Source of the DNA: an uncultured Planctomycetaceae bacterium
GTDB lineage: Bacteria; Planctomycetota; Planctomycetia; Pirellulales; Pirellulaceae
Assembly: GCA_937862885.1 (NCBI GenBank)
Contig: CALMEE010000049.1
Coordinates: 1-33,219, forward strand
DNA: 33,219 nt
Reading direction: 5' to 3'
Shown here piece after piece: positions 32,701 through 33,219 of this stretch. The position numbers and the translations under genes are program-made. The notes below the pieces were generated by a model. It searched no databases. It was not told the origin of the DNA and was given only the letters and a program-made list of their open reading frames with translations. Position 1 is the stretch's first letter; the number at the start of each line of letters is the position of its first letter.

Positions 32701-33219
32701 CCGGCGGCGGCGACGTCACGATCAGCTTGGCCACCATGCTCAGTCAACTCGCCGACAGCGAAGCGAACGGTGGCGCGAATCTGCAGTTCACTGCTGGAAA
32801 CGCCGCCAGCGGGTTCGTTACGATTGATCCCGAGTTGGTCATCTCCGCCTCGATCAGCGACGGCACCGGGCGCACCGTGATCACCGGTCTCCTCGATCCC
32901 AGCACCACACCCAACCCCCTGATCACCTGGAGTTGTCAATCGTACGATCATGTCGTCTCGATCGGCACGTTCGGCAGCGTCGAAGAGACTCGCTCCATCG
33001 ACGCGACTGGGAATGTCAGCCGTTCGCGCAGCGATGGCGCGGGGCGAACGTTGCAGTCGGTCGATGAAGCGAACCAGGTCACCCAATATGTGTACGATCC
33101 GCAATCGAATGTCGTGCAAACCCGCGATCCGAACAACGTCGGCTTCGACGCGGTTTATGATGGTCTGGGACGCCAGACCAGCAGTACCGATACCCAAAAT
33201 GACACGACCGCCAGCGGTT
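29481..33219 (+). CDS. Main part of a YD-repeat (Rhs-like) protein, cut by window end
   Basis: An uninterrupted frame runs from the frameshift site to the right edge (about 1,246 codons); if it is translated separately, ATG 29511 is the first start. The first part (LPFDMSVHVVQAAYTEYP, then DGRVASFGYSGHILSSV) resembles the N-terminal region of Rhs proteins. From 30860 there are many YD-type repeats: RVTRYEYSGMRL, DPLGHITFYTRDPLGRATQT, DGLGRTIESR, DPRGIETTFTRDSRGRE, YVYDPQSNVVQTRDP. Rhs proteins form a hollow beta shell that often encloses a C-terminal toxin; that end is outside the window, so toxin and immunity genes cannot be judged. A Gly/Asn-rich linker (30447-30521) and a Pro/Ser/Thr/His-rich segment (30522-30795) split it. 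It is more GC-rich than the genes to its left, which suggests transfer. Confidence 0.82.
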   Translation, partial: MGLGVFLPFDMSVHVVQAAYTEYPIVRFVDAPVGRVIHFYDVRPGFPEDVADGVLHDRWDLYKQAVISGSEVVIERHSGETMKFELFDENGIFDIPENYNPEPLKDQVGRLTEWFRGGVGYTIDYGDEVDFTPIPGASGRTVSATWDGTKRAGRPALASLTFSDGRVASFGYSGHILSSVTLGESGQPENWKWTNSVGDGGNNTVKMDISSPTRGRLVYRFHDNYRGLNCDYLLNPLRVLHSVRMADDSTYVVRVAGSPDDVEYVIVHYGDGTFTMVQEIQLGVYCRFAASFVYDPNEPNDWDKYGTLTFPAEWDQNYWPPSGGTNGNGGPGGGNGGGNGGGGGIGSIAKPPRFNFAATPTYQPTPANSPNANTTLITTTHPQRHPQRPPQPSSSIASTTSQSTLFHSRLSILHSRFILPGSSFILYPSFFAPPPPPPINGDEREWLLGAPPHRKTDWGEMIDLEYDAEYFLVKRTYSDATTETFLRNTAKQIIRYKDRLNRVTRYEYSGMRLTKRIVGILDNGSGGDVNTADYAVYESIYDGSGRLIESRDPLYNPSFPELHSTIYTYASNVGDELGLLATIQQSADEASQARPTTTLAWTSNGHLAQVEDPLGHITFYTRDPLGRATQTQFPDGTTEQSLYGTAASGQAGLVVASKNRVNVVDTNTYDSMHRVTERLRAAAIDSDILDGQPHDLPITDPLQRSLTTYVYHEGSRLQHIVTRDGRKTEILRDGLGRTIESRRYPHSTATLIDTTVYKGNRALYREDPFERRTFYGYRAADGVLTRTVTETKPGGTGLSFSSNNADVLALTRDTSNNAAYLVSDNVLNAESETTQSIDPRGIETTFTRDSRGREIVRIDAAAGIAAKTETDYDLNSNTLEVRTPRYFDSSDPAYHKAYSTFTYTGRNQVATSTQGAGAPTIAATTSYTYYADGRSDTTTDANGEDWKTVWEECCGVSVGRRDPLGHGNWSSTDSAGHTTHSAVISDFDSHTDPLNPIDSKTLSETTTQFDPLGRAIGTTRWLVPLGPIDRQNPPLAGFGGVLAADGLTTLYVYDSNLTDGVGLDHSGGITVDLPGGGDVTISLATMLSQLADSEANGGANLQFTAGNAASGFVTIDPELVISASISDGTGRTVITGLLDPSTTPNPLITWSCQSYDHVVSIGTFGSVEETRSIDATGNVSRSRSDGAGRTLQSVDEANQVTQYVYDPQSNVVQTRDPNNVGFDAVYDGLGRQTSSTDTQNDTTASG
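30729..30772. repeat. Short TTCATYCTT repeats inside the YD-repeat gene
   Basis: Four copies of TTCATYCTT lie at 30729-30737, 30743-30751, 30750-30758 and 30764-30772. They sit within a pyrimidine-rich, low-complexity stretch whose translation (for example LHSRFILPGSSFILYPSFF) looks unlike the rest of the protein. Confidence 0.6.

Noticed and set aside
31701..33197. 498-codon minus-strand frame inside the YD-repeat gene
   Set aside because: It is antisense to clear YD repeats; its Gly/Val/Arg/Asp-rich composition without motifs is what GC-rich coding DNA gives on the opposite strand.

Overview
The window looks like a chromosomal segment of a planctomycete, probably Pirellulales-like. The clues are a DUF1559 pseudopilin-type protein with the H-X9-DG C-terminal motif, a PEP-CTERM secreted protein, a BBP2-type beta-barrel porin, an MJ0042-like zinc-ribbon membrane protein, a DUF11-repeat exported protein and a giant YD-repeat protein. 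Gene density is low and many intergenic gaps exceed 400 bp. This assignment rests on family knowledge; no search was run.

Layout. (1) 1-4310, plus strand: after a long poly-C tract lies a tight four-gene run. It encodes a small Cys-rich probably exported protein, a secreted C-anchored protein of unknown function, a membrane protein joining a C39-like cysteine peptidase domain to a rhodanese domain, and a MauE-like redox membrane domain fused to a complete DUF1559 pseudopilin. This is the strongest candidate for an undescribed system: extracytoplasmic proteolysis and thiol/sulfur chemistry linked to a pseudopilin. (2) 4311-13126: single genes separated by long spacers: a subtilase-like PEP-CTERM protein (minus), a zinc-ribbon/TM protein with two secretin-like modules (plus), two small hypotheticals (minus) and a BBP2 porin with a clear terminator (minus). 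(3) 13127-18822: a GalE-like epimerase (plus), then on the minus strand a ThiD2-ThiE thiamine fusion, an exported oligopeptidase B and a small exported protein. (4) 19233-27844, plus strand: a TPR membrane protein, clpC with a perfect hairpin terminator, two tandem purine nucleoside phosphorylase paralogs that differ at the purine-recognition Asn/Asp, and a DUF11-repeat exported protein with its terminator.

(5) 27845-33219: a probable island boundary. A 3' half of tRNA-Arg lies on the minus strand beside a perfect 12-bp tandem repeat. It is followed by an AT-rich spacer and then a visibly more GC-rich YD-repeat (Rhs-like) gene that runs off the right edge. That gene carries an apparent single-base insertion at a CCC run near 29480 and an odd low-complexity segment in frame.

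Housekeeping functions present are protein quality control (clpC), purine salvage (two PNPs), thiamine synthesis (thiD2-thiE) and peptide turnover (ptrB). The remaining genes are mostly cell-envelope proteins typical of planctomycetes.
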